A stretch of DNA of 5,672 bases from CAYIFC01 sp964362645 (GTDB lineage Bacteria > Patescibacteriota > Minisyncoccia > Phycocordibacterales > JACOZG01): assembly GCA_964362645.1 (NCBI GenBank), contig CAYIFC010000041.1, positions 1-5,672 on the forward strand, written 5' to 3'. Each line of letters begins with the position of its first letter. Position 1 is the stretch's first letter. This document shows, in pieces, positions 5,083-5,672 of this stretch. The notes beneath the pieces were generated by a model. It made no database searches. It had not been told where the DNA came from and was given only the letters and a program-made list of their open reading frames with translations. Made by a program: the position numbers and the translations under genes.

Positions 5083-5132
5083 GAGGCCGAAGCCGTTTGT
5101 ATCTCTATAATACACGACCCCTCATTAAAGTC

Positions 5133-5165
5133 AAACAAAAAACCCGCCATCATAAGATGGCGGGT
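5133..5165 (-). terminator. Intrinsic terminator of the 106-aa gene
   Basis: ACCCGCCATC (5142-5151) and GATGGCGGGT (5156-5165) form a perfect 10-bp stem with a 4-nt loop. On the minus strand the stem runs straight into TTTTTTGTTTG. It lies 26 bases past the stop of the gene at 5192-5512. Its left part (5133-5151, AAACAAAAAACCCGCCATC) recurs exactly at 5639-5657. Confidence 0.88.
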
Positions 5166-5191
5166 GCGAAATGTGAGCGAGTGCCCCCCAA

Positions 5192-5512
5192 TCACGCGGT
5201 TTCTTGGAGATTGAGCGCGGTGAGTATACGTTTCCGCGCTTTTTTCACCACTAGTCTTTGGGAGGTTTTATAATCTGTTGCATTCACGATTAAGTTCACA
5301 TAAGTTAATATTCGTAGTGCCCTAGCGGCGGTGCGGAAAAATGCCGCAGTCAAGTCAGTTCCTTTATTGGCAGAACATACTGCTGTTATTGGGCAATGAC
5401 AAAAGCAGGACCCTCCCGGCCTAGTGAGTCTAATTTCACTGCGAATAATTGTGGCCCGCCACCCCTGCTTCGGCAACCTTGCCAATTCCTTAAGAAATTG
5501 TTCAAATGTCAT
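5192..5512 (-). CDS. Small cysteine-containing protein of unknown function (106 aa)
   Basis: The reading frame is supported on both sides: a near-perfect Shine-Dalgarno site six bases before the ATG and an intrinsic terminator just after the TGA stop. The N-terminus is a short amphipathic helix (MTFEQFLKELARLP), then a Trp/Arg-rich strand-like region, then SCFCHCPITAVC (35-46), with cysteines at 36, 38, 40 and 46 and a histidine at 39. The C-terminal half is predicted helical, with AARALRILTYVNLIVNATD (62-80) and a strongly basic end (VVKKARKRI). The Cys-Pro-Ile-Thr/Ser-Ala-Val block resembles one I recall in unnamed CPR proteins; no function is known to me. The clustered Cys/His could bind metal, but four Cys packed within 11 residues are not a standard zinc finger. 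No signal peptide or clear membrane segment is evident. Confidence 0.8.
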   Translation of the reverse strand: MTFEQFLKELARLPKQGWRATIIRSEIRLTRPGGSCFCHCPITAVCSANKGTDLTAAFFRTAARALRILTYVNLIVNATDYKTSQRLVVKKARKRILTALNLQETA

Positions 5513-5518
5513 GGCTTA

Positions 5519-5526
5519 CCACCTTT
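5519..5526 (-). promoter_or_regulatory. Shine-Dalgarno site of the 106-aa gene
   Basis: AAAGGTGG on the minus strand matches AAAGGAGG at seven of eight positions and ends six bases before the ATG at 5512. It fixes the start codon. Together with the site at 151-160 it shows that this genome does use Shine-Dalgarno initiation for some genes. Confidence 0.75.
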
Positions 5527-5638
5527 CAAAAGACCTTAATTTATCACCCCAATACTAATCTCACCCTACTCTCCAAAAATATTTTTTGCAATGCGTCTTA
5601 AGATTCTAACGACCGTGGAAATGTTAAGACTGCTAGAA

Positions 5639-5672
5639 AAACAAAAAACCCGCCATCTTGCGACAGCGGGGT
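5639..5672 (-). terminator. Terminator of a minus-strand gene lying beyond the right edge
   Basis: CCCGCCATC (5649-5657) faces GACAGCGGG (5662-5670). On the minus strand every position pairs, two of them as G-U, around a GCAA (GNRA) tetraloop, and TTTTTTG follows. On the plus strand the same two positions would be C-A mismatches. It must serve a leftward gene outside the window. Between it and the 106-aa gene (5527-5638) I see no gene, only a 7-bp inverted repeat (GTCTTAA 5595-5601, TTAAGAC 5624-5630). Confidence 0.75.

Noticed and set aside
5031..5273. 80-aa plus-strand ORF
   Set aside because: It overlaps the end of the MazF-like gene, runs through two hairpin terminators and into the antisense of the 106-aa gene.
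5513..5638. Possible small gene or promoter between the 106-aa gene and the right-edge terminator
   Set aside because: No supported ORF is present; -35/-10 candidates (TTGCAA with TAGGGT, minus strand) match too poorly to call.

Overview
The window looks like a chromosomal segment of an uncultivated Candidate Phyla Radiation (Patescibacteria/Parcubacteria-type) bacterium. This is inference from gene content. A PemK/MazF-type toxin has an N-terminus (FFHEREIWF) of a form I associate with that group. A GspE/PilB pilus ATPase and RuvB stand alone rather than in classical operons. Two unnamed proteins resemble short hypothetical families I recall from such genomes, and several genes have no Shine-Dalgarno sequence. 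Stop codons are TAA, TAG and one apparent TGA, so the standard code fits. No rRNA, tRNA, CRISPR array or transposase gene is visible.

Layout, left to right. Positions 1-56 may hold the tail of an upstream gene. A GC-rich stretch (about 60-140) can fold into a long hairpin and leads, through a strong ribosome binding site, into a 253-residue protein of unknown function (166-927, +), closed by a clear intrinsic terminator. Next, on the minus strand, is a two-gene ParD/ParE toxin-antitoxin module (978-1451). The antitoxin is only 57 residues and was recovered by hand translation. ruvB follows on the minus strand (1512-2522). Between ruvB and pilB, on the plus strand, is what appears to be a free-standing structured RNA of about 200 nt (about 2551-2752), with its own sigma-70-like promoter, a 25-position end-to-end stem, internal hairpins including a C(UUCG)G tetraloop, and a terminal T-run. 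pilB (2791-4527, -) and a solitary MazF-like toxin gene (4658-5053, +) are divergent. The right end holds a 106-residue cysteine-containing protein of unknown function (5192-5512, -), followed downstream by two minus-strand terminators. A third terminator at the right edge belongs to a minus-strand gene outside the window.

The genes do not form one pathway: Holliday-junction branch migration (RuvB), type IV pilus extension (PilB), two toxin loci and two unknowns. The most interesting points are the unassigned structured RNA, whose -35 box overlaps the ruvB start codon; promoters that place the predicted +1 on or within a few bases of the ATG (leaderless or near-leaderless mRNAs) for parD, the mazF-like gene and perhaps ruvB and pilB, in contrast to the two unknown genes, which have strong Shine-Dalgarno sites; and a ParD antitoxin with no room for its DNA-binding domain.
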